Part shown: positions 1 through 9,227 of the stretch, in pieces
Position numbering within the stretch: position 1 is the stretch's first letter
How the letters are laid out: the number at the start of each line of letters is the position of its first letter
NCBI GenBank assembly: GCA_947591155.1
Contig: CANQDA010000008.1
Coordinates: 39,698 to 103,697, forward strand
Source: an uncultured Lachnospiraceae bacterium
Lineage (GTDB): Bacteria; Bacillota; Clostridia; Lachnospirales; Lachnospiraceae
DNA: 64,000 bases
Direction: 5' to 3'
The notes under the pieces: generated by a model
Database searches by the model: none
Told to the model about the DNA's origin: nothing
What the model saw: the letters and a program-made list of their open reading frames with translations, nothing else
Made by a program: the position numbers and the translations under genes

Positions 1-47
1 CGTGATTTACCGCCGCATTTAATTACTTTATCTTAAATTTCCAATAA

Positions 48-1205
48 TTATTTTACCGGTTTTATTTCCCATTCTCTGTTTCCTTTTATTTCAAAAAAAG
101 CGATTCCATCTTCATTTCTAAATAAAACTTTTCCAGAATAATCTTCATCAGTTGTACTTACCAATAAATCTCTTCCATAATCTGTCCAACCAGAAATTGA
201 GAAATATCCTTCGCCTGATGTTGTTATTTCGTATGTATTTGACGTACATGTGAACATTGGAGAAACATAATCTCCGAAACCTGAAAATGAATCTGTCGAA
301 GAAAGGCCGATGTTATATATTTCTATACTCCAATCTCCCTCTCCACTAACCTCGAACGTGTATTCCTCTTGTGGTCGTATCACTGTATTACCATCATATG
401 GATCTGTTGTACTGACTAATAAATCATATGTATCTTCATAATAACCTTTTACTGAAAAATATCCTTCCCTATCATGAACAATATGCGCATATGAAAAATT
501 ATCTGTTTCCACTCCAGAAATTACATCATCTCCATTTCCAGAATAAGCATAATATGGTTCTTCATATATATAATCCTTATCGATCACAATATCTTCATCT
601 TGACTTTCATTATCAACCGCTTCATCATCTTCTATTTCAAAAAAATCATACAGATATTTTTCCAGATTTTCATCAAATTGTTCAACATCATCCATTTCAT
701 ATCCGCCATTTGTAATCGCATTAGTGCACCACTCCGTTGAATCGAACACTTCTGTTTCATCACCAATACGGTAAGAAAAACCAGGACTTAAAAAAATATC
801 GTTGCAAATAATAATAAGAACGGGATTGTATGCTTCTTTTAATTCTTCTGATGTAACAATATTCCCATAATATAAATAACAATAAGCTGCTTTCCATTCT
901 TCAACAATATTGCAGTAAATCCTTAAATACATTTCATCTTCGTCGTTTTTGGATAAAGTAAAAATAACAGACTCTTCATCACTTCCATAATTTTTCGATT
1001 TAATTGTCGTTAGTTCACTCTCTTCTGTTTCGGGCGGAACGCTCTCTCCTTCGTTTGTTTCTACATTTTTTTCTTCTTCCGGTGCTGAATCTTGTTCTAA
1101 AGTTTTTTCTTCTTCTAATGTTGAATCTTGTAATGATTCATTGTTTTTCCCGCAACCAACCAGCAGCAACGATGTCACCATTAATAAAATCATTAGTTTC
1201 TTCAT
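48..1205 (-). CDS. Secreted lipoprotein with two repeated C-terminal domains
   Basis: The N-terminus has Lys residues, a hydrophobic segment and a lipobox (LLLVGC), so the product should be a lipid-anchored surface protein. An acidic, Glu/Ser-rich linker of about 50 residues follows. The last ~170 residues hold two related beta-rich repeats, each with a YFS..G segment, a DLLVSTTD motif and a closing W-x-I-E/K strand. ATG at 1205 is preferred over the upstream TTG at 1211 because it lies 9 nt from GGAG. It follows the membrane-protein gene 1227-1586 in one short unit with its own promoter. Phage lipoproteins of this kind often mediate superinfection exclusion or alter the lysogen surface; that role is inference. 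Confidence 0.8.
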   Translation of the reverse strand: MKKLMILLMVTSLLLVGCGKNNESLQDSTLEEEKTLEQDSAPEEEKNVETNEGESVPPETEESELTTIKSKNYGSDEESVIFTLSKNDEDEMYLRIYCNIVEEWKAAYCYLYYGNIVTSEELKEAYNPVLIIICNDIFLSPGFSYRIGDETEVFDSTEWCTNAITNGGYEMDDVEQFDENLEKYLYDFFEIEDDEAVDNESQDEDIVIDKDYIYEEPYYAYSGNGDDVISGVETDNFSYAHIVHDREGYFSVKGYYEDTYDLLVSTTDPYDGNTVIRPQEEYTFEVSGEGDWSIEIYNIGLSSTDSFSGFGDYVSPMFTCTSNTYEITTSGEGYFSISGWTDYGRDLLVSTTDEDYSGKVLFRNEDGIAFFEIKGNREWEIKPVK

Positions 1206-1226
1206 TTTCAATTTCTCCTTTGTATT

Positions 1227-1586
1227 TTATTCAGTTTTCTTGTTTTTCCCTTTAATAAGCGCCACAATCGCAATAACAACGCATATTAAGCACCAGAATG
1301 CCCATATGTTTAAATCGGAATAATTCCCGGCAAGCAAAAATCCAAAGAATGCTCCGATTCCATACAGAACAATGATTGCGATGTTCCCGCCTTTTCCTCC
1401 GTTCCTTGTTGCGATTGACACGATTCCTCCGGCTAAGAGCATGATCGCCACAATCACTCCGGTGCTACCGCTTACCTCGCCATTTTCTTCCAGTGTATTC
1501 ACCAAGCCAGCCGCACAGGACTGGAACATGACAACTACAAACAGAATGATTGACAAGATACCAGATACAAGTTTCCATGTTTTCAT
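1227..1586 (-). CDS. Small polytopic membrane protein
   Basis: 119 residues with about four hydrophobic helices (near residues 7-25, 44-60, 69-87 and 93-111) and a charged C-terminal tail ending in KGKNKKTE. No family recognised; it resembles small integral membrane proteins of unknown function. AAAGGAGG lies 8-9 nt before the ATG. It is the first gene after promoter 1636-1664 and is followed by the lipoprotein, so the two are probably co-expressed, possibly from the prophage. Confidence 0.75.
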   Translation of the reverse strand: MKTWKLVSGILSIILFVVVMFQSCAAGLVNTLEENGEVSGSTGVIVAIMLLAGGIVSIATRNGGKGGNIAIIVLYGIGAFFGFLLAGNYSDLNIWAFWCLICVVIAIVALIKGKNKKTE

Positions 1587-1635
1587 TTTAAAATTCCTCC
1601 TTTGTACACTATAGAAATCTTTTGTAGATAATTAT

Positions 1636-1664
1636 ATAATACATGAAAATTATGGAAAAGTAAA
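1636..1664 (-). promoter_or_regulatory. Sigma-A-type promoter for the lipoprotein unit
   Basis: TTTACT (1659-1664), 17-nt spacer, TATTAT (1636-1641). It lies between the terminator of the antirepressor gene and the ribosome binding site of the membrane-protein gene. Confidence 0.5.
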
Positions 1665-1692
1665 GCAGGAAATCCGGTGAACTTCCTGCTGT
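1663..1692 (-). terminator. Rho-independent terminator after the antirepressor
   Basis: Perfect 8-bp stem AGCAGGAA/TTCCTGCT with an 11-nt loop, followed on the minus strand by TTACTTTT. It separates the antirepressor from the downstream lipoprotein cassette. Confidence 0.6.
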
Positions 1693-1725
1693 TAATTCAT
1701 AATCAGTAATATCGAAAAGAACGCC

Positions 1726-2469
1726 CTATGCGGAGCGCTCTTCGTCATTCAAAAATTTATTGATAAAATACTGTTGCCCTTTTCCAGTTACAAGAACTGT
1801 TTTTGTTATTCTTACAGAGCCATCTGGATTGTTTATCGTCCTCTCCTTAATCTCAAACAAGCCAAGTTCCATTGATTTCTGTGTCGGCATATTATAGTCT
1901 GTTCCATTTCTTTTTATCAGATATCCATTATCCCTCATCCAGTCAAATAGCCTGTTCTGTCCTATGTTTATTCCGTTCTGCTTCAATATCTTAGCAAGTT
2001 CTCCGATAAGGATACATGTATTGCTTACCTCTACGGCATCTGCAAATATTTCTTTCGGTTTCATCCTTTTGTTCTCTTCAATGAGAAATGTGTTTTGTGT
2101 TTTGATTTCCTCTATCTTCTTATGCGCAATTTCTAGTGCTCTTGCCATAACTTGTTCCGGCGTGTTCCATGCTTTTTCAAGATCAATAAGATACTGTCTG
2201 CACTTCTTCCCCTTTTCTGTTCGACTCATAAGACAGATATGCTTTGCCATGTCAGAGGATAAATTGTAGTCTTGCAAATCCCGATGCGCACCATTATTTA
2301 CAACCGTACCTGAAAGTACACTTGTAAAATCCTCTCCGTCAACAAACCCTTGGGAATTAGTTTCAAACCATGCACTAAACCTCTTTTCAATTCCAAGAGC
2401 ATTATGTAGTTCTCGCGCAGATACTGTAAACTGATCTCCGTTATAGTTTACTTTTATTATCTCATTCAT
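1726..2469 (-). CDS. Phage antirepressor (AntA/AntB plus KilAC domains)
   Basis: N-terminal ~100 residues match the AntA/AntB type (VSARELHNALGI, FSAWF, then a helical stretch ending CRQYLIDLEKAW). A coiled-coil linker leads to a C-terminal KilAC/ANT domain (residues ~145-245: LAKILKQNGI..GQNRLFDWMRDNGYL, and GQQYFINKF near the end). Such proteins counteract phage repressors or act as regulatory DNA/protein-binding factors. The start at 2469 is set by GGAGG 8 nt upstream; an in-frame start at 2505 has no such site. It lies directly downstream of the tape-measure gene, an unusual position. A terminator follows. Confidence 0.85.
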   Translation of the reverse strand: MNEIIKVNYNGDQFTVSARELHNALGIEKRFSAWFETNSQGFVDGEDFTSVLSGTVVNNGAHRDLQDYNLSSDMAKHICLMSRTEKGKKCRQYLIDLEKAWNTPEQVMARALEIAHKKIEEIKTQNTFLIEENKRMKPKEIFADAVEVSNTCILIGELAKILKQNGINIGQNRLFDWMRDNGYLIKRNGTDYNMPTQKSMELGLFEIKERTINNPDGSVRITKTVLVTGKGQQYFINKFLNDEERSA

Positions 2470-2505
2470 CACGAATACCTCCAAAATTTCACAAATTAAC
2501 TCCAA

Positions 2506-2819
2506 CCTTTATCCGTGTATATCGTTTATCCTTCTGTAATTTGTGTGCTTTTTCTTCTTCGGTATTCATCGTGAATTTATGTTTTTCGCATAAAGCAATA
2601 CCTCCTAACTTTTTTGGATTATTTTAGGAGCGCATCGTTTCCGACACGCTCCTGTCCGTCCAAAAGTAACCAGCTGCTTCACTGGTCGGAGGTTATTCCG
2701 TTTTCGTGTCCAGTTTCTTCACTGGAATATTGCAAGGGAATTGACCGTCCGTGGCTAACGGTCAACCTCTTTGCGATTTATTTTTTACGTGTAGAAAAAT
2801 TCCTCCTTAGTGCTTTCTT
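2506..2819 (-). other. Gene-free spacer with several strong RNA hairpins
   Basis: About 310 nt between tape measure and antirepressor with no convincing gene. On the minus strand it holds TTGACCGT/ACGGTCAA (2740-2765), CCAGT..ACTGG (2710-2725), CCAGTGAAGCAGCTGG (2669-2684), and a 12-bp stem AGGAGCGTGTCG/CGATGCGCTCCT closed by a GAAA tetraloop (2626-2653, two wobble pairs). None is followed by a clean T-run, so they read more like structured RNA or processing sites than terminators. Confidence 0.5.
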
Positions 2820-5800
2820 TTAGTACCCATACCTCGGCGTAGGATTATATCTCCTGTCCGTATCCCGCTGCGCCTTTGACACAGACCTGGCGATCACGTC
2901 ACCATCCAGGTAAATGCTGTTCTGGATGTACTCCGGCGCTGAATTGTTTCCCTGGTTGTTCATCATTGCAAGCGCAAATCCCTGTGCCACCGCATCTCTT
3001 ACAATCGATTGGTCAATGCCGGAACCCTTAAAATTGATTGCAGTGCTTCCAGAAATCGCCCTTACGTATGGACTGCTTTGAATCCTGTCTGAAATCGGCT
3101 GTGCGGCAATCCCTGCTCCCAAATCATAAGAAGCGTATTTCTGCAATTCTGGGGAAATTCCAAGTTTCCCAAAACCAGACAATGTGGAAATCGTATCTGG
3201 TATTCCAGGAAGAGAAACTACTGGCTCAGAAGAATCTGCCAATATATTTCTTGTGGACTTCTTGCTCCCGGACGAACTTGACACACTTACACTCGGCGCC
3301 GAAATGCTGATGGAATTAAGCCCGCTTTGCAGTGACTGGGCAAGGCTCCTTCCTGCATTGTACATTCCATTGTTGTATCCGTTAATGGCATTCAATACAT
3401 TTCCCATTGCGCTGTGGATATAATTGAGTGAAGAACTCATTCCCTGATATATCCCATAGTTCGTCCATTGTCCGATATTATTCCCGGAAGACCGGAACCT
3501 CTCTTGATAGGAAAAAACTAAATCGACAATCTTTCCCATAGTTCCGGTAATATAGGAAAGTGATGAATTCATACCCTGGTAAATGCCGTAATTCAGCCAC
3601 TGACCCATGTTGTTTCCTTTGGATTGCAACTGGTCTTTGTACGAAAACACGAGATTCATCAATGACTGCATGGAATTCGTAACATAGTTGGATGATGAAG
3701 TCATTCCCTGGCTCATTCCATATGTTAACAACTTTCCAATATTATTTCCTTTTGATTGAAATTCCGTTTGATAACTTTGCACTTTATTTAGCAAATTATT
3801 CATTGCGGTTGTAATATTGTCAATAGCACTGTTGATTCCTTGAGAAATTGACAAAACGGTTTTTTGCCCCAAAGTTTTAAACACTGATGTGTTGATGTAT
3901 TCAGAAATAGATGTGGAAATTGACTGCATCCAATTCTGCACTGCAACTTTTGAAGAATTAACATTTTCAGAAATCCCCCAGTTGTAACCTTTTATTGTAT
4001 CTGCGCCATATCCCTTCGCTGTCAATGAAGGACTACCATATTTCATTACGCTATTGTGAATTGCTTCATTGATTTTTTCCTGCCAGGATTTCATCTCATT
4101 TTCTGAACTTTTTACATTTTCATTTACTCCCTTGTTATACCCATCAATCGTGTCTTTGCCCCTCTGTTTCGCAAGTTCGTCAATTCCTTTTGTGGCGTTT
4201 TCTATAATTTCCTTATAGTTGCTATTTAGTTTCTCCCCTATTTTCATGGCATTACCATATCCATCATCTATGATTACCGGGTCAAACAAGGAATTGATAA
4301 TTTCCTTCGTTGCATCGGAAGCCCATCCTGCTCCATCGATCCCTAATTGGCTCATCTGTTGTTCTATAGACTTCGATACTGGATCCACATAATCTCTCTT
4401 GTAACTTTCAACCGCATCTTTTGTATAACTCTCCACATCAGAGAAACCGGAAAACAATTTTTCATACCACTTCATGTTTTCCCATCTTGTCTGTGCATCT
4501 GTAATTACGTCTTCTATATTCCCAACAAATTCGTTCTGCAGGGTATCCGTTAATTTGAGTGCTTTTTCCGATATATCTCCTTTCAAAGAATCCATTGCCT
4601 GAGGAAGCGCATCTAATGCATTTCTTATTTCATCAGCGTGTATATAATCTCCTACATTTACAGCCGCCTTCAATTCTTGCTCCAACGTATTTTTTACTGA
4701 GGATACTCCACTTTCGATGTTTCCATCTGCTTCAGATATTGCATTTGTTATTGTATTCAAAAAATTGAGCAACTTTGTCTCGTCAAGTGTATTATCGTCG
4801 GCTAGCAATCCACTGTAATCTACATTTGTCGAGTCTACCTTTAATTCGTATTCACTGATTGTCTCGGATAATTCGTCTGTTGTCCCAACCAGTTCTGCCA
4901 ACTCTTGCTTTAATTCTGAATAATGCGGATTTGTTGGATCAAGTGTGGATAGTTTTTTTGTAATTTCTTCTATCTTTTTAAGTGCATCGTTGTTTATTTG
5001 CAACGTAGATTTCATCAACTCTTCTGTATCTACGCCCATTCTTTCATAAGATTCATGCAAAACTCCATTTTCTCCAAATGCAGAAAGCAAAGTATTTTCC
5101 AATACACTAAATTTTTCCTGTGCTGCAGTTGCAAGAGAATTAAACAGATCTGTTAATTGAGATGTCCCTTCTTCAACAGAAATAACGCCGCTCTCCATAG
5201 CAAGCTCTATTTTCCCAATTTCCTGCCATGTTTTGCTGATATTCTCTTGTGCATAATCAAGTTCTGCTGAATCGTCAGCAACTTTCTTAAAACTATCTCC
5301 TATTTCTCCAGCCATGTCTGCGAAATTATCGGCAAGCTTTTGAACCGGAACTCCGCCTGGCGTAGTAAATGCTCTCCTTATATCTTCTCCTGCCCTTTGA
5401 GCATCTATATCATCTACAGCTTGCTTAATTCCAAATATTGCACCTACCAAAACAGTGATTCCAGATATAACGAGTCCGGCTGGCCCGAATGCTACATACA
5501 ATGCAGCGGAAGCAAGTCCTGCCGCAATCGATATTTGCCCTATTGATTTAATTAAGCTTTCAGATCCTGTTATAATATCATAAAATCCATCTTTCACAAG
5601 GGCAAACTCCGCAAATACCGCTACGGCTCCAATGACACCCTTTTGCAGATTTGTTAAACTGCTTCTAATTGAATCAAATCCCAACTTTAATCCAGTTAAT
5701 GCATTTCCATTTTCAATTCCAAACCAGAATTTGCTAAATGCCGTGCGCAACGTATCCACAAGTTTTGCGGTTGTAGGAAATTGCGTGCCTAACGTTGCAA

Positions 5801-8126
5801 GTGCTGTCGCATTCCCAGAAAGTGCTTTTCCAAAATTTATAACATACGAAGTTGCTTGAATTAAGGAAGAGATTAAACTTGACTTCAAAATTGAAGGAAT
5901 GGCCATCATAGACAATATAATTGTTTCAAATGGTGCTTCGCTAAACATTCCTTTATAAAAGTCAATCGCAGCATTAAATGCCGTCCATATAAGTTTTCCT
6001 ATGGATTTAAGTATTTCAGTCCAGTTAATTCCGGCTATAAAATCTCCAATGTTTTTACCTATTTTCTTCCAGTCAACTTTTTTGATAGCTTTTGTAAAGA
6101 AATCTGCAATCCCAGATACGAGATGTGATACATCTTTCCCCATCTGAAAGAAATCTCCGATTTTAAAATCTTCAATGATTTTTCTAATAGGCTCTAGGGA
6201 TTTGTAAATTTTTTCCGCCATCTCATTTGCACGGTTTTCCATATTCTTGAACGCCAAATCCCAAACTTCCTGATATCTAGAAAGCGCATCGTCCAAAGCG
6301 ACATCTAATTGATCTAATACTCCCGTGTCCACAATTCCGCTACCGGAATTTTCTTCATCGTTATCTCCATTTAGCTGATTTAATGCATCAAATGATAGGA
6401 CTGATAGGGATTTCTTAAGTTTCTTTGCGTTTTCTGCGGCGCTGTCTTCTGAATCTGCAAAATCCCCCATATCAACTGCGGCTCCGCCTACAGCTGATGA
6501 AATGCCACTTAGATCAACTCCTGCGATATTTCCAATCCATGCAAATAATCTCTGCAATGCAATTGTTAGCGCATTTATATAAGGAAGAACTTTTGTTATA
6601 ACCGGCAAGAACAAAGAACCTATTGTCCTTGATAAAGCCGTAAAGTTTGAAGTAAGAAGCCTTAATTGGTTTGCTGGAGAGTTAATTGTTTCTGATAAGT
6701 CAGCCCACGCATACTGTGTACTGTTCAGAATTGTAATTGTCCTTAGAAGCGCCTTGTCAGCCTGCGTAAGGGCTGATACTTTCGCTTCTATCCCAAGTTT
6801 AAACAGTTGTGTTTGCAAATCAGCTTCCCTGGTGGAAACTCCATACTTATCAACTGTGCGGCTCATTCCTACCATTCCAGAGGCGAGGTCATCCCACACA
6901 TCTGTAAAATCAAGGTTTCTCACGGAAGCAAGGTCTGCACCTATCATCGTCAATGCGTTGGACAACTTCAAAGCATTCTCAGATGTAACGCCCATAGACG
7001 AAGCCATCTGCGCAAAAGTCGCTTGATACTGTGTTGTTTTATCTGGATCAAGACCTAGGCTCGATACCGCAGTTCTTTCAAGATTTCCATTGTCACCTAT
7101 CTCAAATCCAGTGAGTTTCTTGGTAAGTTCCTTTGCCCTCTTTTCAAAAGAATCCGCATACGCTTCGGCGGAAGCATAACCATAATCTTCCCACAAACTC
7201 AAATCTGCCTTACTTGCAACTTGGTTAAATGCCTGCGTGAAATAATTGAGGGTTTCCAGATAATTCATAGCGGAATCTGCTGAATTCCACAGTCCTTTCG
7301 CTACACGGACAATCGTGTAAAACCTTGCCACCATAAAACCAAGTTGAGAAACCAGGCTTCTAGTTGACTTTGAAGCGCTGATAGCAGACCTGTTATAATT
7401 ATTTATGACGTTCTGCATGGAATTTGCTGCCGTAGACACCCTTCCTCCGGCAGAAGCAAGCTGCGCCATCGCCTGTGTCATTTGAATTAAGTTTTGGCTT
7501 ACCTGCGGAGCGGTTGCGAGAGTATTCATCATCTGGACTAAACCAGCTGTTAGGTTCTGAATATTAGGAATCGAATTTGTAGCTGCCTTTCCGCCAAGAC
7601 GTGATATAGAAGCGGTTAGGCTATCAAGTCCAGATATATCAAATGTCACCGCTCCAAGGCTATTCATTGTTGTGACAAGTTGCGAAAGAACTGTATTTAC
7701 TATAGGAATATTCTGTGCGGCCTGTGCTACAGCCTTTCTTCCTAAAAGCGATATCGAATTTGCAATATTCTGTATTCCTTGCGTATCAATGGAAAGCATT
7801 CCAATGGAACTAAGGTTAGATGTTAATGTACGTATTGCTATCGCAGCGTTGCTTACGCTATTCACATCTACTTTGCTTAATTGATTCAGGCTTCTTGCTA
7901 TATTTGAAAAATCTGATTTTCCAACACCAGAATTTTTAAATCCAGTCATTGCGCCCGTGAGCCTGGCAACGCCATTCGCCAAATCATTAAGACCAGAAGT
8001 ATTTCCAAAAGACAATGAACTTGACAATCCGTTTAATTTATTCACAAGCCTGTCTATTGCATCTTCCGCTTTTCTTGTGCTACTATATATTTCTAAACTC
8101 AATGAATCAATGCTCTGATCTGCCAT
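2820..8126 (-). CDS. Tail tape measure protein
   Basis: About 1768 residues, by far the longest gene, in the usual place after the tail tube and chaperone genes. The N-terminal third is long amphipathic helix with Ser/Asn/Gly-rich repeats; hydrophobic segments lie mid-protein (near residues 840-930), as expected for a protein that measures tail length and is ejected with DNA. The C-terminal quarter carries four repeats built around SKGNNIGKLLTYGM-like units (Q(S)KGNN.G..(L/T).YG..QGM.SS), then a Ser-rich stretch. The ATG at 8126 follows AGGGGGTG by 6 nt and is preferred over GTG at 8135. Confidence 0.93.
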   Translation of the reverse strand: MADQSIDSLSLEIYSSTRKAEDAIDRLVNKLNGLSSSLSFGNTSGLNDLANGVARLTGAMTGFKNSGVGKSDFSNIARSLNQLSKVDVNSVSNAAIAIRTLTSNLSSIGMLSIDTQGIQNIANSISLLGRKAVAQAAQNIPIVNTVLSQLVTTMNSLGAVTFDISGLDSLTASISRLGGKAATNSIPNIQNLTAGLVQMMNTLATAPQVSQNLIQMTQAMAQLASAGGRVSTAANSMQNVINNYNRSAISASKSTRSLVSQLGFMVARFYTIVRVAKGLWNSADSAMNYLETLNYFTQAFNQVASKADLSLWEDYGYASAEAYADSFEKRAKELTKKLTGFEIGDNGNLERTAVSSLGLDPDKTTQYQATFAQMASSMGVTSENALKLSNALTMIGADLASVRNLDFTDVWDDLASGMVGMSRTVDKYGVSTREADLQTQLFKLGIEAKVSALTQADKALLRTITILNSTQYAWADLSETINSPANQLRLLTSNFTALSRTIGSLFLPVITKVLPYINALTIALQRLFAWIGNIAGVDLSGISSAVGGAAVDMGDFADSEDSAAENAKKLKKSLSVLSFDALNQLNGDNDEENSGSGIVDTGVLDQLDVALDDALSRYQEVWDLAFKNMENRANEMAEKIYKSLEPIRKIIEDFKIGDFFQMGKDVSHLVSGIADFFTKAIKKVDWKKIGKNIGDFIAGINWTEILKSIGKLIWTAFNAAIDFYKGMFSEAPFETIILSMMAIPSILKSSLISSLIQATSYVINFGKALSGNATALATLGTQFPTTAKLVDTLRTAFSKFWFGIENGNALTGLKLGFDSIRSSLTNLQKGVIGAVAVFAEFALVKDGFYDIITGSESLIKSIGQISIAAGLASAALYVAFGPAGLVISGITVLVGAIFGIKQAVDDIDAQRAGEDIRRAFTTPGGVPVQKLADNFADMAGEIGDSFKKVADDSAELDYAQENISKTWQEIGKIELAMESGVISVEEGTSQLTDLFNSLATAAQEKFSVLENTLLSAFGENGVLHESYERMGVDTEELMKSTLQINNDALKKIEEITKKLSTLDPTNPHYSELKQELAELVGTTDELSETISEYELKVDSTNVDYSGLLADDNTLDETKLLNFLNTITNAISEADGNIESGVSSVKNTLEQELKAAVNVGDYIHADEIRNALDALPQAMDSLKGDISEKALKLTDTLQNEFVGNIEDVITDAQTRWENMKWYEKLFSGFSDVESYTKDAVESYKRDYVDPVSKSIEQQMSQLGIDGAGWASDATKEIINSLFDPVIIDDGYGNAMKIGEKLNSNYKEIIENATKGIDELAKQRGKDTIDGYNKGVNENVKSSENEMKSWQEKINEAIHNSVMKYGSPSLTAKGYGADTIKGYNWGISENVNSSKVAVQNWMQSISTSISEYINTSVFKTLGQKTVLSISQGINSAIDNITTAMNNLLNKVQSYQTEFQSKGNNIGKLLTYGMSQGMTSSSNYVTNSMQSLMNLVFSYKDQLQSKGNNMGQWLNYGIYQGMNSSLSYITGTMGKIVDLVFSYQERFRSSGNNIGQWTNYGIYQGMSSSLNYIHSAMGNVLNAINGYNNGMYNAGRSLAQSLQSGLNSISISAPSVSVSSSSGSKKSTRNILADSSEPVVSLPGIPDTISTLSGFGKLGISPELQKYASYDLGAGIAAQPISDRIQSSPYVRAISGSTAINFKGSGIDQSIVRDAVAQGFALAMMNNQGNNSAPEYIQNSIYLDGDVIARSVSKAQRDTDRRYNPTPRYGY

Positions 8127-8134
8127 ATCCAACA

Positions 8135-8187
8135 CCCCCTAATTGTTCGAGGTTAGCGGCCGGAACCTGGTGTCCAGTCGGTTTTAT
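8135..8187 (-). promoter_or_regulatory. Structured leader before tape measure (degenerate copy)
   Basis: Minus-strand ACCGA, a CTGG-ACA-CCAG hairpin, CCGGCCGCTAACC and a second weak stem whose 3' strand is the GGGG of the ribosome binding site. It resembles the leaders before the capsid (22533) and major tail (10639) genes, with an insertion. The placement of the Shine-Dalgarno in a stem suggests translational control (inference). Confidence 0.4.
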
Positions 8188-8192
8188 CGCAT

Positions 8193-8220
8193 GAAAAAAC
8201 ACCTTACAATTGTAAGGTGT
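8193..8220 (-). terminator. Strong terminator closing the 8.2-9.2 kb moron
   Basis: Perfect 22-nt inverted repeat ACACCTTAC-AATT-GTAAGGTGT (8199-8220) followed on the minus strand by six T residues (8194-8199). Confidence 0.85.
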
Positions 8221-8246
8221 CTGTAATAATTATATTTTTAAAATAC

Positions 8247-8960
8247 TTAATTTGATTTCACTGTGAGAATAAATTTATTTACCGCAATCATTTTAACTTC
8301 ATGTCTATATTTTATCATATACAAGTTAAAAATTTCTCCGCAATCTGCAATCTCTTGAAAACATTTTTCGTTGTCAAAATACATTGTTACATCAACGGTT
8401 TTATCGCTTATTTTATTATAATCAACTATATTAACATTTGCTTTGTATTTTTTATTCAAAAACTCTACATAAATCTCTCCAAAATCAATATCAAAGTCAA
8501 TTTCCCATTCTTCATCCGTATTTTCGTTATTGTTTTTATTGGAAAGCTTATTTGAAAAATATTCCTTATATTGTTCCATTTGTTCTTTTTCTTTAATGTA
8601 TAGATTACAGTCCAAAACGAATTGGTTAAAATCATTGCTCGAATTGTTTATTTGAACAGAAGGATTTTCTATCTTTGTATTTCCTGCCTTTGAGAAATAT
8701 TTCTCATACGCTTCCATTTCTTCTCTATGCTCAATTAAAGCATTTGATTCTCTTGCGAATTTTTCTACAAATGCATCAAAATTATCATATCTATATTTCT
8801 GCGAAGTGATATTTGTTTTATAAATAAAGTCCCTATCAATTTCATTATCTGTGTTTCTTCTTTTTGTGTAGACAATTATTTTATTTATTGAGCAAAAAAC
8901 AAAATGCAGGAGCCGAACCAAAAAAACGAAATATAATTTTTGCCATCCAACGAAGTACAA
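8247..8960 (-). CDS. Soluble part of a membrane-anchored protein, probably frameshifted
   Basis: The open frame encodes an acidic soluble protein with two related segments (each has E..EAYEKYFS or EQYKEYFS) and a beta-rich C-terminal half. No family recognised. Its nominal TTG start at 8960 lacks a ribosome binding site and the first ~30 residues read like an out-of-frame membrane segment. The overlapping frame 8881-9096 has a good start and a TM hairpin, so the two probably form one protein after a +1 shift near the T-runs at 8898-8921. This may be a mutation, a sequencing error or recoding. Confidence 0.5.
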   Translation of the reverse strand: MYFVGWQKLYFVFLVRLLHFVFCSINKIIVYTKRRNTDNEIDRDFIYKTNITSQKYRYDNFDAFVEKFARESNALIEHREEMEAYEKYFSKAGNTKIENPSVQINNSSNDFNQFVLDCNLYIKEKEQMEQYKEYFSNKLSNKNNNENTDEEWEIDFDIDFGEIYVEFLNKKYKANVNIVDYNKISDKTVDVTMYFDNEKCFQEIADCGEIFNLYMIKYRHEVKMIAVNKFILTVKSN

Positions 8961-9096
8961 TAAATGATAAATAAGAAAATGCTACAATTATTGCAATTGG
9001 AAGTCCAAAATAAAACAATAGTGCTCCATAAATAAATATAGCAATTATCGAAATACAAGAACCTGTTCCTTTATTACGCTTTCTTCTTCCAGACAT
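8881..9096 (-). CDS. Small membrane protein, N-terminal part of moron protein
   Basis: 71 residues: basic N-terminus (MSGRRKRNKG) and two hydrophobic helices (residues ~14-34 and 35-50). AAGGATAA precedes the ATG. It has its own promoter (9144-9172) and ends inside the next frame (8247-8960), which continues as a soluble domain. It may be a complete small membrane protein or the anchor of the downstream domain. Confidence 0.55.
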   Translation of the reverse strand: MSGRRKRNKGTGSCISIIAIFIYGALLFYFGLPIAIIVAFSYLSFIVLRWMAKIIFRFFGSAPAFCFLLNK

Positions 9097-9143
9097 ATTT
9101 ATCCTTAATGTGTATTAATAATATCAAAATTTGTATTTATTTA

Positions 9144-9172
9144 ATATTACACAAATTTTCTGTGAATGTAAA
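9144..9172 (-). promoter_or_regulatory. Moron promoter
   Basis: TTTACA (9167-9172), exactly 17 nt, TAATAT (9144-9149). The spacer contains CACA-N7-TGTG dyad symmetry that could be an operator. It sits just after a terminator and drives only the 8.2-9.1 kb genes, the hallmark of a moron expressed independently of the late genes. Confidence 0.7.
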
Positions 9173-9190
9173 GGGGAAATATTTCTGTAT

Positions 9191-9227
9191 AAAAAATGGG
9201 CGAATAGGCTTTGACCCCTACTCGCCC
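9191..9227 (-). terminator. Terminator after tail chaperone genes
   Basis: GGGCGAGTAGG/CCTATTCGCCC stem (11 bp with one wobble) followed by ATTTTTTAT on the minus strand; it overlaps the stop codon of the chaperone extension. Confidence 0.85.
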
